Source of the DNA: Pseudomonadota bacterium
GTDB lineage: Bacteria > Pseudomonadota > Alphaproteobacteria > Rhodospirillales > Magnetospirillaceae
Assembly (NCBI GenBank): GCA_023458315.1
Contig: JAEXAH010000139.1
Span: 1 to 51,553, forward strand
Direction of reading: 5' to 3'
DNA: 51,553 nucleotides
The notes beneath the pieces were generated by a model, which saw only the letters and a list, made by a program, of their open reading frames with translations, was not told the origin of the DNA and made no database searches. The translations under genes were made by a program, and so were the position numbers. This document shows positions 8,508 to 17,736 of the stretch, piece by piece (within the stretch, counting starts at the first letter, position 1; every line of letters starts with the position of its first letter).

Positions 8508-9077
8508 TCACGGGCATGGATGCTTGCTGTTGCGGGTGTCGCACAGGCTGACGGTGCGCGAGAAATCGGCCCAGTCCTTCAGCATTTCCGACGGAAAGCC
8601 CGGGTTCTGGTCGCGGCCGAACGGGGCGCCGCGCCATTGCCGCTGCACCGCGTACAGCGCCTCGCGGCCACGGATGGCCTGGACCAGCGCGAAGCTGCCC
8701 AGGCCCGAGGTGCGGCCCTTGGTGCAGGTGATGGTGACGGCGGCGGTGGGATAGCCGTTGGTCATGGCCTCGTTTACCGGTCCCAGCCCGGCCGCCTCGC
8801 AATTGTCGCGGCTGTAGGCGACGATGCCTTCGATGAAGGCGCGGGCCGATTGCTCGGAATTGGGGTACATCTGCACGGTGATGGCCTGGGTCCATTGCTT
8901 GTCGCTTTCGCCCGGCGGAAACAGGCGCGAGATCACCATCTTCTCGCCGCGCTGAATGGGGATGGCGCTCCATCCCGCCGGGGCGCTCATCAGCAGACGC
9001 TCGCCGTATTGCTGCTGGGCCTGGACCGGCGGCGCGGCGAAAAGGCAGAGCATGGCGGCGAGCAACAGAGGACGCAT
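8508..9077 (-). CDS. Secreted hypothetical protein
   Basis: A 189-aa protein with a signal peptide (about residues 1-20, ending VQAQ) and a GGGAGAAG ribosome-binding site upstream. The mature domain contains four cysteines (DNCEAAG, TITCTKG, SLCDT, HPCP), suggesting disulfides and periplasmic location. The segment SAPAGWSAIPIQRGEKMVIS resembles small alphaproteobacterial periplasmic proteins of unknown role. It lies 14 bp after mutY and probably shares its transcript. No function can be assigned. Confidence 0.6.
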   Translation of the reverse strand: MRPLLLAAMLCLFAAPPVQAQQQYGERLLMSAPAGWSAIPIQRGEKMVISRLFPPGESDKQWTQAITVQMYPNSEQSARAFIEGIVAYSRDNCEAAGLGPVNEAMTNGYPTAAVTITCTKGRTSGLGSFALVQAIRGREALYAVQRQWRGAPFGRDQNPGFPSEMLKDWADFSRTVSLCDTRNSKHPCP

Positions 9078-9091
9078 GGGACTTCTCCCTC

Positions 9092-10159
9092 TCAATAGGC
9101 TTTGGCCAAGGCGTGGCGCACCAGCTTGCGCATGATGGTGGGCAGGGCCTGCTCGCCCAGCCGGTCCAGCGGACACCATATACCACGCGCCAGCGGATTG
9201 GAGCCGGTGCGCGCCACCGCCACCTGCATTTCCAGATGGAAATGGGTGAAGGTGTGACGCACCAGACCGGGCAGCAGCCGCCATGGCGCGGCCAGCGGCG
9301 CCTCGGCGCTGGCGGCATCCAGATCCCAGGCGGCGCCCTCGCGCCACGTTGTGGAGGGAATCTCCATCATGCCGCCCAGCAGGCCGGTGGGCGGGCGGCG
9401 GCGCAGCAGCACGGCGCCGTCCTTGCGGATGGTCCAGAAGGCAAGGCCGTGGCGGGTGGGTTTCTCGGCCTTTTCCGCCTTGGCGGGCAGGGCCGCCTCG
9501 ATGCCCTGCTTGCGGCCGTCGCAGGCATCCATCCACGGGCACAGGCCGCAGGCCGGGTTGCGCGGCGTGCAGATGGTGGCGCCCAGATCCATCACCGCCT
9601 GGGCGTAATCGCCGGGCCGCTGGTCGGGGGTCAGCCGCCCGGCCAACTCCTTCAGGGTGGGTTTGACGCCGGGCAGCGGCTCGGTGACGGCGAACAGCCG
9701 CGCCATCACCCGTTCCACGTTGCCGTCCATGACCACGGCGCGGCGGCCGAAGGCGATGGCCGCCACCGCCGCCGCCGTGTAATCGCCGATGCCGGGCAGG
9801 GCGCGCAGGTCTTGCTCGGTATCGGGAAAGCGGCTGTCGCGGTGCTCGGCCACCACCTGGGCGCATTTGTGCAGGTTGCGGGCGCGGGCGTAATAGCCCA
9901 GGCCCGCCCAGGCGTGCATCACGTCCTCGACCGGCGCCGCCGCCAGCGCCTGGACAGTGGGCCAGCGTTCCAGGAAGCGCAGGTAATAGGGCGCCACCGC
10001 CTGCACCGTGGTCTGCTGCAACATGATCTCGGACAGCCAGACGCGGTAGGGATCGGCGCTTTCGCCCGGCCGCGCCCGCCATGGCAAGGTGCGGCCGTTG
10101 CGGTCGTACCAGTCCAGCAGGCGATGGGCGAGGGCGGAGGGGGAGGCAGACTCGGGCAT
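9092..10159 (-). CDS. mutY: Adenine DNA glycosylase MutY
   Basis: A 355-aa base-excision repair enzyme that removes A mispaired with 8-oxoguanine. The catalytic Glu is in SEIMLQQT, the helix-hairpin-helix is LPGIGDYTAAAV, and the catalytic Asp is in VVMDGNVERV. The 4Fe-4S cluster follows the family pattern C-x6-C-x2-C-x5-C (CTPRNPACGLCPWMDAC). The C-terminal third is the Nudix-like domain that recognises 8-oxoG. The start at MPESASP is chosen over an upstream extension that would run into the divergent DUF721 gene. Confidence 0.96.
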   Translation of the reverse strand: MPESASPSALAHRLLDWYDRNGRTLPWRARPGESADPYRVWLSEIMLQQTTVQAVAPYYLRFLERWPTVQALAAAPVEDVMHAWAGLGYYARARNLHKCAQVVAEHRDSRFPDTEQDLRALPGIGDYTAAAVAAIAFGRRAVVMDGNVERVMARLFAVTEPLPGVKPTLKELAGRLTPDQRPGDYAQAVMDLGATICTPRNPACGLCPWMDACDGRKQGIEAALPAKAEKAEKPTRHGLAFWTIRKDGAVLLRRRPPTGLLGGMMEIPSTTWREGAAWDLDAASAEAPLAAPWRLLPGLVRHTFTHFHLEMQVAVARTGSNPLARGIWCPLDRLGEQALPTIMRKLVRHALAKAY

Positions 10160-10223
10160 GGCGTGAGCATAGGCGAAATCGTATCCTGCCCGCCATGAGC
10201 AAGAACGAAACCCCGTCCCGCTG

Positions 10224-11333
10224 ATGCCCCGCCCGCCGCGCAAGGTCGAACGGCGTGCCGCCAGCCTGTTGCACGTCAACACCGAAACCGATCGCCTGAT
10301 CCGGCGCGTCGGCGGCAAGCGGGGATTCGTCTCGGGCCAGTTGCTGACCCTGTGGCCGCAGATCGTCGGGCCGTCGCTGGCCCGCAACACCATGCCGTTG
10401 CGCATCATCTTCAAGCGGCTGCCCGGCGGGTCGTGGCAGCGCGACAACGGCGACCTGGAACTCAAGGTGGCGTCCTCGGCCTGGGCGCCCGAGGTGCAAC
10501 ACCTGTCGCCGTTGATCATCGAACGCATCAACACCTTTTTCGGCTATGCGGCGGTGGCGCGCATCCGCATCAAGATCGGGCCGCTGCCGCGCCCCTATGT
10601 GCCGCCGCCGCCCGCCGCCCCGCCGCCCGAGGCGGTGGCGCGGTTGGAAAGCGTGGTGGCCGGGGTCGCCGACGACAAACTGCGCGAGGCGCTGCTGCGC
10701 CTGGGTGCCGCCATCGCCACGCCCAAGCCGCCGCCCCCGCCGCCGCCGCCCCGCCGGGTCGAGGCCGAGCCCTATCGGCCGGGCGGCCGGGTGCGCGGCA
10801 TGATCCCCGCCGCCTTGCAGCCGCCGGAAATCGACGTGCTGCTGCTGGTGCGCGACGGCGGCCGCCACCACGCCGTGCCGTGCTATGGCTGGTGGGACGT
10901 GGCGGCCCACCTGATGGACGACAGCCGGGCCAAGCCGGAATTCTGGTACTACACCGACGAATCCCTGTCCGACGAGGATCGCCGCAACCTGCCGCTGGCG
11001 GCGTTGGACTCTCTGCGCAAGCACGGCGCCGTGGTGGAAATCTGCCGCCGCGCCGGGCAGTACGAGTATTTCCCGCCGGTGCCGGGTCAGGTGCCGCCCT
11101 TCGATCTGGTGGTGCGGCAGTGGATCGGCAACCAGGGGCTGGAAGCCTGGCTGTGGACCGGCGCCGCCGCGCTGCGCGCCTATCTGTCCAAGGTTCCGGC
11201 CGGGCACCCCAAGGCCCGCGCCCTGCGCGAAGCGGCGGCCGAACTGGGCTGGCTGGAGCCCGTGGACGACGAGGCCGAGGAGGTCGAGGGCGTGGCCGAC
11301 GAACCGCCCGAGGACGAGGAAGCGGCCGACTGA
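10224..11333 (+). CDS. DUF721 (DciA-like) protein with extra C-terminal domain
   Basis: A 369-aa protein. Residues 1-125 match the DUF721/DciA family (WPQIVGPSLARNT followed by LELKVASSAWAPEVQHL and a helix), associated with loading of replicative helicase in bacteria lacking DnaC. A Pro-rich linker near residues 165-185 follows. Residues 190-335 are an additional globular region (GMIPAALQPPEIDVLLLVRDGG..., WYYTDESLSDEDRR) that I do not recognise; the tail is very acidic. Typical DUF721 proteins are much shorter. It is divergent from mutY and upstream of the dsbA-like gene and smc. Confidence 0.8.
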   Translation: MPRPPRKVERRAASLLHVNTETDRLIRRVGGKRGFVSGQLLTLWPQIVGPSLARNTMPLRIIFKRLPGGSWQRDNGDLELKVASSAWAPEVQHLSPLIIERINTFFGYAAVARIRIKIGPLPRPYVPPPPAAPPPEAVARLESVVAGVADDKLREALLRLGAAIATPKPPPPPPPPRRVEAEPYRPGGRVRGMIPAALQPPEIDVLLLVRDGGRHHAVPCYGWWDVAAHLMDDSRAKPEFWYYTDESLSDEDRRNLPLAALDSLRKHGAVVEICRRAGQYEYFPPVPGQVPPFDLVVRQWIGNQGLEAWLWTGAAALRAYLSKVPAGHPKARALREAAAELGWLEPVDDEAEEVEGVADEPPEDEEAAD

Positions 11334-11406
11334 CCGGACTCTCCTTGTTTCCGGGGACGCGCGCCCCTAATATCCCGTCCGCTTCAACTCCGCCGGGAGA
11401 ACAAGG

Positions 11407-12012
11407 GTGAAGAACGCCGTCCGCCTTTTCGCCGTCATGGTTTCGTTGTGTGCCGCCGGTGCCGCGCTGGCCGCCGACCGGAAGCAGGAAACCTTCGCCA
11501 TCGATCAGGTGATGGGCAAGGCCGACGCCCCCATCACCATCATCGAATATGCCTCGACCACCTGCGGCCATTGCGCCGACCTGCAAATCAAGGGTATGCC
11601 GAAGATCAAGGCCGAATGGATCGACACCGGCAAGGCCAAGCTGATCTACCGCGACTTCCCCACCAGCCCGGCGCATCTGTCCATCGGCGCCTCGATGATC
11701 GCCCATTGCGCGGGCAAGGACCGCTATTTCGGCGTGCTCGACCTGATCATGGCGCAGCAGGAAAAGTGGATGTCGGCCAGCAACCCGCTGGACGGACTGA
11801 AGAAGGCGGTGCGGCTGGCCGGCATGACCGGCGAGGACGTGGATGCCTGCCTGGGCCGCCAGGATCTGGCCGCCGCCATCCAGGAGCGCGCCAAGGCCGG
11901 GAACGAGGTGTTCGGCGTGGAATTCACCCCGACCGTCATCGTCAACGGCACGCTGGTCCAGGGCAACGACCCGGACAAGATCGTCAAGGCGCTGAAGGCC
12001 GCCGCCAAGTAA
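11407..12012 (+). CDS. DsbA-family periplasmic thiol oxidoreductase
   Basis: A 201-aa thioredoxin-fold protein with a signal peptide (residues 1-22, ending ALAADRK). The redox motif is C53-G-H-C56, and the cis-proline loop is in GVEFTPTVIVNG. This places it in the DsbA/DsbC/DsbG thioredoxin_4 group, oxidising or reshuffling disulfides in the periplasm. It starts with GTG. It lies just upstream of smc, an order I recall from other Rhodospirillales. Confidence 0.92.
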   Translation: MKNAVRLFAVMVSLCAAGAALAADRKQETFAIDQVMGKADAPITIIEYASTTCGHCADLQIKGMPKIKAEWIDTGKAKLIYRDFPTSPAHLSIGASMIAHCAGKDRYFGVLDLIMAQQEKWMSASNPLDGLKKAVRLAGMTGEDVDACLGRQDLAAAIQERAKAGNEVFGVEFTPTVIVNGTLVQGNDPDKIVKALKAAAK

Positions 12013-12025
12013 GGCGAGCCGTTCC

Positions 12026-15000
12026 TTGATCTCGTTCACCAAGCTGCGGCTGTCGGGCTTCAAGTCCTTCGTCGATGCCACCGAGCTTCTGATCGAGCCG
12101 GGCATGACGGGGGTGGTCGGCCCGAACGGCTGCGGCAAGTCGAACCTGATCGAAGCCTTGCGCTGGGTGATGGGCGAAACCTCGGCCCGCCAGATGCGCG
12201 GCGGCGAGATGGACGACGTCATCTTCGGCGGCACCTCCAACCGCCCGGCCCGCAATCTGGCCGAAGTCGGCGTCACCCTGGACAATTCCCGGCGCACCGC
12301 GCCGCCGCAATATGAAATGGATGATCTCGAGATCATCCGTCGTATCGAACGCGGCCAGGGCTCGGCCTATCGCATCAACGGCAAGGACGTGCGCGCCCGC
12401 GACGTGCAATTGCTGTTCGCCGACGCCGCCACCGGCGCCCGCTCGTCCGGTCTGGTCAGCCAGGGCCGGGTCGGCGCGCTGATCAACGCCAAACCCGGCG
12501 AGCGGCGCGGCCTGCTGGAAGAGGCGGCGGGTATCTCGGGCCTGTATTCGCGGCGGCACGAGGCGGAATTGCGCCTCAAGAACGCCGAAGGCAATCTGGA
12601 ACGCCTGGACGACGTGCTCGCCACCCTGGACGAGCAGTTGAAGAGCCTGCAAAAGCAGGCGCGGCAGGCGGCGCGTTACCGCTCGGTGTCCGAGCAGATC
12701 AAGACCATCGAGGCGCAGCTTCTGTACCTGCAATGGCTGGAGGCGCTGGCGACCATCGACGCCGCCCGCGCCGCCATGAAGGAAGCCGATCTGCGGGTCG
12801 AGGAAGCGACCGAGCTGGCCGCCATCGCCGCCACCCGCCAGGCCGAAACCGCCGCCGGCCTGCCCGAATTGCGCCGCCGCGACGCCGAAATCCAGGGCGC
12901 GTTCCAGCGCCTGCTGGTGGAACGCGAGCAATTGGAGGGCGAGGAGGGGCGGCTGGCGGAAACCCGCCGCGACCTGGAAAGCCGTCTGGCCCAGGCCACC
13001 AACGATCTGCAAAAGGAACATGCCCGCGCCGCCGACGCCGAGGGCGCGGTCGAGCGTCTGGCGGCCGAGCAGGAAGCCATCGCCGAGGCGGCGCTGGGCG
13101 AGGACGAGGCCAGGGCCGAGGCCGATGCTGCCGTCGAGGCCGCCGCCAACGCCGTGGCGGCGGTGGAAAAGGATCTGTCGCGGGTCATGGAGGAAGTGGC
13201 CGCCGCCGACGCCGAGCGCGCCGCCGCCCTGCGCCGCCTGACCGAGTCCGAGAACCGCCGCGACCGCCTGAAGGAACGTCTGGTTCAGGTCGAGGCGCAG
13301 AAATCCCAGGCCGAGCAGGAGGGCGTCGATCGCGCCGAACTGACCGCCGCCGAGATGGATCTGGAATCGGCGCTGGAATATCTGGAGGAAAGCCGCGCCG
13401 AGGCCGAGGAATGGGACCGCCGTCGCGTCCAGGCCATGGCGGCGCGCGAATCCGCCCGCGATGCCTTCCAGGCGGCCAATGCCACCCGCTCGCGCCTCAA
13501 GGCCGAGGCCGACGCCCTGAATAATGTGCTGGCCCAGGGCAAGGTCGGCGACCATCCGCCGGTGCTGGATGCCATCAGCGCCCAGGGCGGCGCCGAGGCG
13601 GCGCTGGCCGCCGCCCTGGGCGACGACCTTGCCGGGTCGCTGGACAGTGCCGCGCCCCTGCATTGGGTGCCGCTGCCGCCGCTGGAACACGCGCCCGCGC
13701 TGCCCGACGGCGTCGAGCCGCTGGCGCGGTTCGTCAGCGCCCCCCATGCCCTGGCCCGTCGTCTGTCGCAGGTGGGCGTGGTCGCCAGCGTCGCCGATGC
13801 CGAAAGGCTGCGCCCGGTTTTGGCGGCGGGGCAGCGTCTGGTGACGCGCGACGGCGATCTGGTGCGCTGGGACGGCTATACCGCGCGGGCCGGTGCCCCC
13901 AGCCCCATGGCCGTCCGTCTGGCCCAGCGCAACCGCCTGCGCGAGTTGGAGGCCAAGCTGGAAGACGCCGAACTGGGCGCCGAGGAAGCCCAGGCCAAGG
14001 TCGAGGACGCGACCCAGGCGGTGGAGGAAGCCACCGAGAACGAACGCGCCGCCAAGGACGCGGTCAAGCGGGCCGAGGCGGAAAGCGCCAAGGCGCGCGA
14101 CGAGCACGGCAAGCTGGCCCAGCGTTTCGCCGCCCACGAATCCCGTCTGGCCGGTCTGGCCGAGCAGGCCGACGCCGCCCGCGCCGATCTGGAGGAAGCC
14201 GAGGGCGAGTTCATGATGGCGCGGGAAACCGTCGCCGCCTTTCCGCAAAGCGCCGACGAGGGCCGCGACAAGGTCAACGGCCTGCGCGCCGATCTGGCCG
14301 AGCGCCGCTCGGCGCTGGTCGAGGCCCGGTCCGCCCTGGACCGCATCACCCGCGAGGCGGGCGAACGCAAGCGCCGCCTGGATGCCATCGCCGGCGACAT
14401 CGCCTCGTGGCGCCGCCGCGCCGAGGCCGCCCGCGCCCAGGTCGAGGAACTGGAGGAACGGCGCGAGACGGTGATGCTGGAGTTGGAGCGGCTGGCCCAG
14501 GCCCCCGACACCTTCGCCCGCCGCCGCGCCGAATTGCTGGAACGTCTCGACGCCGCCGAGGGCGAGCGCAAACGTTCCGCCGACGCCTTGGCCGAGGCCG
14601 AGGGCATCCTGGCCGAAGCCGATCGCACCATGCGCGCCGCCGAGGCGGCGCTGGCCAATTCGCGCGAGGACCGCATCCGGCGCGAGGCGGCGCTGTCCGC
14701 CGCCGACCAGAATTGCCGCGCCGTCGCCGCCCGCATCGCCGAACGTCTGGACATGACGCCGGAACAATTGCGCGATATCGCCGGGCTGGTGGAAAGCGAA
14801 CGCCCCGACCTTGACGATCTGCAACGCAAGCTGGACCGCCTGAACCGCGAACGCGACGCCATGGGGCCGGTCAATCTGCGCGCCGAACAGGAAGTGGTCG
14901 AACTGGAAGAGCGCATGAACGGCATGCGCGCCGAAAAGGACGATCTGGTTCAGGCCATCGCCAAATTGCGCGGCGCCATCGCCGAACTGAACCGCGAGGG

Positions 15001-15496
15001 CCGCGAACGCCTGCTGGCGTCGTTCCAGCAGGTGGACCAGCATTTCCGCGACCTGTTCGTGCGGCTGTTCGGCGGCGGCCGCGCCCATCTGGCGCTGACC
15101 GAATCCGCCGACCCGCTGGAAGCCGGGCTGGAGATCATGGCCTCGCCGCCGGGCAAGCGCCTGCAACAATTGTCGCTGCTGTCCGGTGGCGAACAGGCGT
15201 TGACCGCGTTGGCGCTGATCTTCGCGGTGTTCCTGATCAATCCCGCCCCCATCTGCGTGCTGGACGAGGTGGACGCGCCGCTGGACGACGCCAACGTCGA
15301 TCGCTTCTGCACCCTGGTGGAACGCATCGCGGGCACCACCGGCACCCGCTTCCTGATCGTCACCCACCACCGCATGACCATGGCCCGCATGGACCGCCTG
15401 TACGGCGTCACCATGGCGGAACGGGGCGTTTCGCAACTGGTTTCCGTCGATCTGGCGCAGGCCGAGGCCATCCGCGAAACCTCGGTGTTGGCTTGA
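12026..15496 (+). CDS. smc: Chromosome segregation protein SMC
   Basis: A 1156-aa condensin ATPase starting with TTG, 13 bp after the dsbA-like stop. Walker A is GPNGCGKS at residues 32-39. Long coiled coils (about 170-500 and 640-1000) flank a hinge near 505-630. The C-terminal head has signature LSLLSGGEQALTALAL and Walker B CVLDEVDAPLDDAN. It compacts and segregates chromosomes with ScpA/ScpB, which are not in the window. Confidence 0.98.
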   Translation: MISFTKLRLSGFKSFVDATELLIEPGMTGVVGPNGCGKSNLIEALRWVMGETSARQMRGGEMDDVIFGGTSNRPARNLAEVGVTLDNSRRTAPPQYEMDDLEIIRRIERGQGSAYRINGKDVRARDVQLLFADAATGARSSGLVSQGRVGALINAKPGERRGLLEEAAGISGLYSRRHEAELRLKNAEGNLERLDDVLATLDEQLKSLQKQARQAARYRSVSEQIKTIEAQLLYLQWLEALATIDAARAAMKEADLRVEEATELAAIAATRQAETAAGLPELRRRDAEIQGAFQRLLVEREQLEGEEGRLAETRRDLESRLAQATNDLQKEHARAADAEGAVERLAAEQEAIAEAALGEDEARAEADAAVEAAANAVAAVEKDLSRVMEEVAAADAERAAALRRLTESENRRDRLKERLVQVEAQKSQAEQEGVDRAELTAAEMDLESALEYLEESRAEAEEWDRRRVQAMAARESARDAFQAANATRSRLKAEADALNNVLAQGKVGDHPPVLDAISAQGGAEAALAAALGDDLAGSLDSAAPLHWVPLPPLEHAPALPDGVEPLARFVSAPHALARRLSQVGVVASVADAERLRPVLAAGQRLVTRDGDLVRWDGYTARAGAPSPMAVRLAQRNRLRELEAKLEDAELGAEEAQAKVEDATQAVEEATENERAAKDAVKRAEAESAKARDEHGKLAQRFAAHESRLAGLAEQADAARADLEEAEGEFMMARETVAAFPQSADEGRDKVNGLRADLAERRSALVEARSALDRITREAGERKRRLDAIAGDIASWRRRAEAARAQVEELEERRETVMLELERLAQAPDTFARRRAELLERLDAAEGERKRSADALAEAEGILAEADRTMRAAEAALANSREDRIRREAALSAADQNCRAVAARIAERLDMTPEQLRDIAGLVESERPDLDDLQRKLDRLNRERDAMGPVNLRAEQEVVELEERMNGMRAEKDDLVQAIAKLRGAIAELNREGRERLLASFQQVDQHFRDLFVRLFGGGRAHLALTESADPLEAGLEIMASPPGKRLQQLSLLSGGEQALTALALIFAVFLINPAPICVLDEVDAPLDDANVDRFCTLVERIAGTTGTRFLIVTHHRMTMARMDRLYGVTMAERGVSQLVSVDLAQAEAIRETSVLA

Positions 15497-15627
15497 CCTA
15501 CCCGGGTGCGACTACCCCTTCGGGGAGGAATCGGACGCCGCAATGCGGTATGACCGGTGGGCATACCGCCGCTGGGGGTCTGAATTCGCCAATGACCTCA
15601 AGCACTTGTGTTCTGCGGTTTCCGTCC

Positions 15628-15656
15628 TTGACACGGGTGGGCTCTCCCCTTATGGT
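15628..15656 (+). promoter_or_regulatory. Promoter of the F0 ATP synthase operon
   Basis: TTGACA at 15628-15633, a 17-bp spacer, and TATGGT at 15651-15656 lie about 60 bp before atpI. This is the best sigma-70-like match in the smc-atpI gap. Confidence 0.65.
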
Positions 15657-15714
15657 GCCCGCGCTTTTGGCACCGTTGTGATGGCGGCTGGGATTTTCAA
15701 GGGGCTCATCATCC

Positions 15715-16068
15715 ATGGCTGAGCAGGAAAAACCCACGTCGTTGGAGGATTTCGAGGCTCGTTTGCGCGCTGCGCGCGGGGTGGAAGAAGCGGAAAAGCG
15801 GGTGGGTCCGTCCCACTCCATCGCCAAATCCGGCCTGGGTCTCGGGTTCCGAATCAGTATCGAGTTCGTCGCCGGTGTTGCCGTCGGCTGCGGAATTGGG
15901 TATGCCCTCGATCGCTGGCTTGGAACCTTGCCGGTCATGATGGTGTTGTTTCTGCTCCTCGGCGGAGCGGCAGGCGTGGTAAACGCCTATCGCGCGGCCA
16001 AGGGATTGGACGAGTCGATCGGCCTCGGCGGTGCGCAGAGGCGTCGGTCTGAACGAACTGAAGAATAG
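15715..16068 (+). CDS. atpI: AtpZ/AtpI-family ATP synthase assembly protein
   Basis: A 117-aa inner-membrane protein with two transmembrane helices (about residues 45-68 and 74-95) and charged ends. AtpI/AtpZ family members assist c-ring assembly or ion transport for the ATP synthase. It is the first gene of the F0 operon atpI-atpB-atpE-atpF'-atpF. The F1 genes (atpHAGDC) are not here, as is usual in alphaproteobacteria where F0 and F1 operons are separate. Confidence 0.92.
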   Translation: MAEQEKPTSLEDFEARLRAARGVEEAEKRVGPSHSIAKSGLGLGFRISIEFVAGVAVGCGIGYALDRWLGTLPVMMVLFLLLGGAAGVVNAYRAAKGLDESIGLGGAQRRRSERTEE

Positions 16069-16083
16069 GCGAGAGAGGCCAAG

Positions 16084-16833
16084 GTGGCAGAGAAGCATTC
16101 TCCGATGCAGCAGTTCGAGATCAAGGCCCTGCCGGGTCTCGACTTCCAGATTGGCGGCCTGAACGTCTCGTTCACCCAGTCTGCTCTCATGATGGTGATC
16201 GCGGTCGTGCTGATCACTGCCCTGCTGACCCTGTCGGTGCGCTCGCGCGCGCTGGTGCCCGGTCGCTGGCAGTCCCTGGCCGAGGTCCTCTATGAATTCG
16301 TCGCCGGCATGCTGCGCGACAACGTGGGCCAGGAGGGGCGTCCCTACTTCCCCTTCATCTTCACGTTGTTCATGTTCGTGCTGTTCGGCAACCTGCTGGG
16401 TCTGGTGCCCTATGGCTTCGCCTTCACCTCGCACGTGGCGGTGACGTTCGCCATGGCCGCCGTGGTGTTCATCGGCGTGACCATCATCGGCTTCGCCCGT
16501 CACGGTCTGCACTTCCTGCGCATGTTCTTCCCGCACGGCGCCCCGATCGCCACCGCGGTGATCCTGGTGCCGATCGAGCTGATCTCGTACTTCTCCCGCC
16601 CCTTCAGCCTGGCGATCCGACTTTTCGCCAACATGACGGTGGGCCACATCATCCTGTTCGTGATGGGTGGTTTCGTGGTCAGCCTCGGCGGTTTCTACAT
16701 CCTGCCCGGCATCGTGCCGTTCGCTTTCCTCGGTGCCATCACCGTCCTGGAAATCGGTATCGCGCTGTTGCAGGCTTACGTCTTCACCATTCTGTCCTGC
16801 ATCTACCTGCACGATGCCATCCACATGCACTGA
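16084..16833 (+). CDS. atpB: F0F1 ATP synthase subunit a
   Basis: A 249-aa polytopic membrane protein. The a-subunit hallmark helix with the essential arginine is present in PFSLAIRLFANMTVGH, and a later helix (LLQAYVFTILSCIYLHDAIH) completes the proton half-channels. It begins with GTG, preceded by GAGAGAGGCC. It partners the c-ring (atpE) directly downstream. Confidence 0.97.
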   Translation: MAEKHSPMQQFEIKALPGLDFQIGGLNVSFTQSALMMVIAVVLITALLTLSVRSRALVPGRWQSLAEVLYEFVAGMLRDNVGQEGRPYFPFIFTLFMFVLFGNLLGLVPYGFAFTSHVAVTFAMAAVVFIGVTIIGFARHGLHFLRMFFPHGAPIATAVILVPIELISYFSRPFSLAIRLFANMTVGHIILFVMGGFVVSLGGFYILPGIVPFAFLGAITVLEIGIALLQAYVFTILSCIYLHDAIHMH

Positions 16834-16895
16834 TGTGCGGGATGTAGGTCGGAACGTTTTGTGTGGTTTTGGTTTTTTCTCGAAGGAGCAAAAAT

Positions 16896-17120
16896 ATGGA
16901 CGCGACTGCTGCTAAGTTCATCGGTGCTGGCCTGGCTGCCATCGGCATGATCGGTTCCGGTATCGGCGTGGGCAACATCTGGTCGAACCTGATCGCCGCC
17001 GTGGGCCGCAACCCGGCCGCCAAGGCGAACGTCGAGCTGTACGGCTGGATCGGCTTCGCCGTGACCGAGGCCATCGCGCTGTTCGCGCTGGTCGTCGCCC
17101 TGATGGTTCTTTTCGCCTAA
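16896..17120 (+). CDS. atpE: F0F1 ATP synthase subunit c
   Basis: A 74-aa two-helix proteolipid. Helix 1 carries the glycine motif G20-S-G-I-G-V-G26, the loop has RNP (38-40), and the proton-binding carboxylate is E58 in AVTEAIALF. The strong AAGGAG ribosome-binding site and the short AT-rich leader fit the need for many c copies per complex. The start MDATAAK is chosen over an upstream in-frame ATG. Confidence 0.98.
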   Translation: MDATAAKFIGAGLAAIGMIGSGIGVGNIWSNLIAAVGRNPAAKANVELYGWIGFAVTEAIALFALVVALMVLFA

Positions 17121-17238
17121 GTTCGCGAAAATCTCCTTCGGATGGTTCGGGACCGCGTGGTGGGAAACCCCCACGCGGTCCGTCCGCCCGGCGGAAATGC
17201 CGTGAAACTCCGCTTTTCCCACGTTTTGGAGCACCGGG

Positions 17239-17736
17239 ATGCCCCAGTTCCAACAAACGGCGTTCTTCCTGCCCCAGATCGTCTGGCTGGCGATCACCTT
17301 CATCACGCTGTACTTCCTGATGGCGAAGGTGGCCCTGCCGAAGATCGGCGCCGTGCTCGATGAACGTCAGCGCAAGATCGACGACAATCTCGACAAGGCC
17401 GCGCAGCTGAAGGCCGAGGCCGAAGCCGCCGTCGCCGCCTACGAGAAGGCGCTGGCCGAGTCCCGGGCTCATGCCCATGCCGTCATCAAGGAGGCGGGCG
17501 ATCGTCTGGCCAAGCAGGCCGAAGACCGCACCCGCGAGCTGAACGCCAAGCTGGCCGATCAGATCAAGGCGGGCGAGACCCGTATCGCCGCCGCCAAGGA
17601 CAAGGCCATGGCCTCGGTCCGCGAGGTCGCTTCCGACATCGCCGGCGCCGCCATCGCCCGTCTGGTCGGCACCGCCGCCGAACAGTCCCAGATCGACGCC
17701 GCCGTTGCCACCGCTCTCAAGGAGCAGGGCCAATGA
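17239..17736 (+). CDS. atpF': F0F1 ATP synthase subunit b'
   Basis: A 165-aa peripheral-stalk subunit with one N-terminal membrane helix (about 10-30) and a long Ala/Lys/Glu-rich coiled coil. It is the b' member of the b/b' pair found in alphaproteobacteria and phototrophs. Its end overlaps the start of atpF by 4 bp (ATGA), indicating translational coupling and 1:1 heterodimer production. Confidence 0.94.
   Translation: MPQFQQTAFFLPQIVWLAITFITLYFLMAKVALPKIGAVLDERQRKIDDNLDKAAQLKAEAEAAVAAYEKALAESRAHAHAVIKEAGDRLAKQAEDRTRELNAKLADQIKAGETRIAAAKDKAMASVREVASDIAGAAIARLVGTAAEQSQIDAAVATALKEQGQ

Noticed and set aside
11984..15436. 1150-aa minus-strand frame over smc
   Set aside because: Gly/Gln-rich shadow of the SMC coiled-coil codons; smc has all ATPase motifs.
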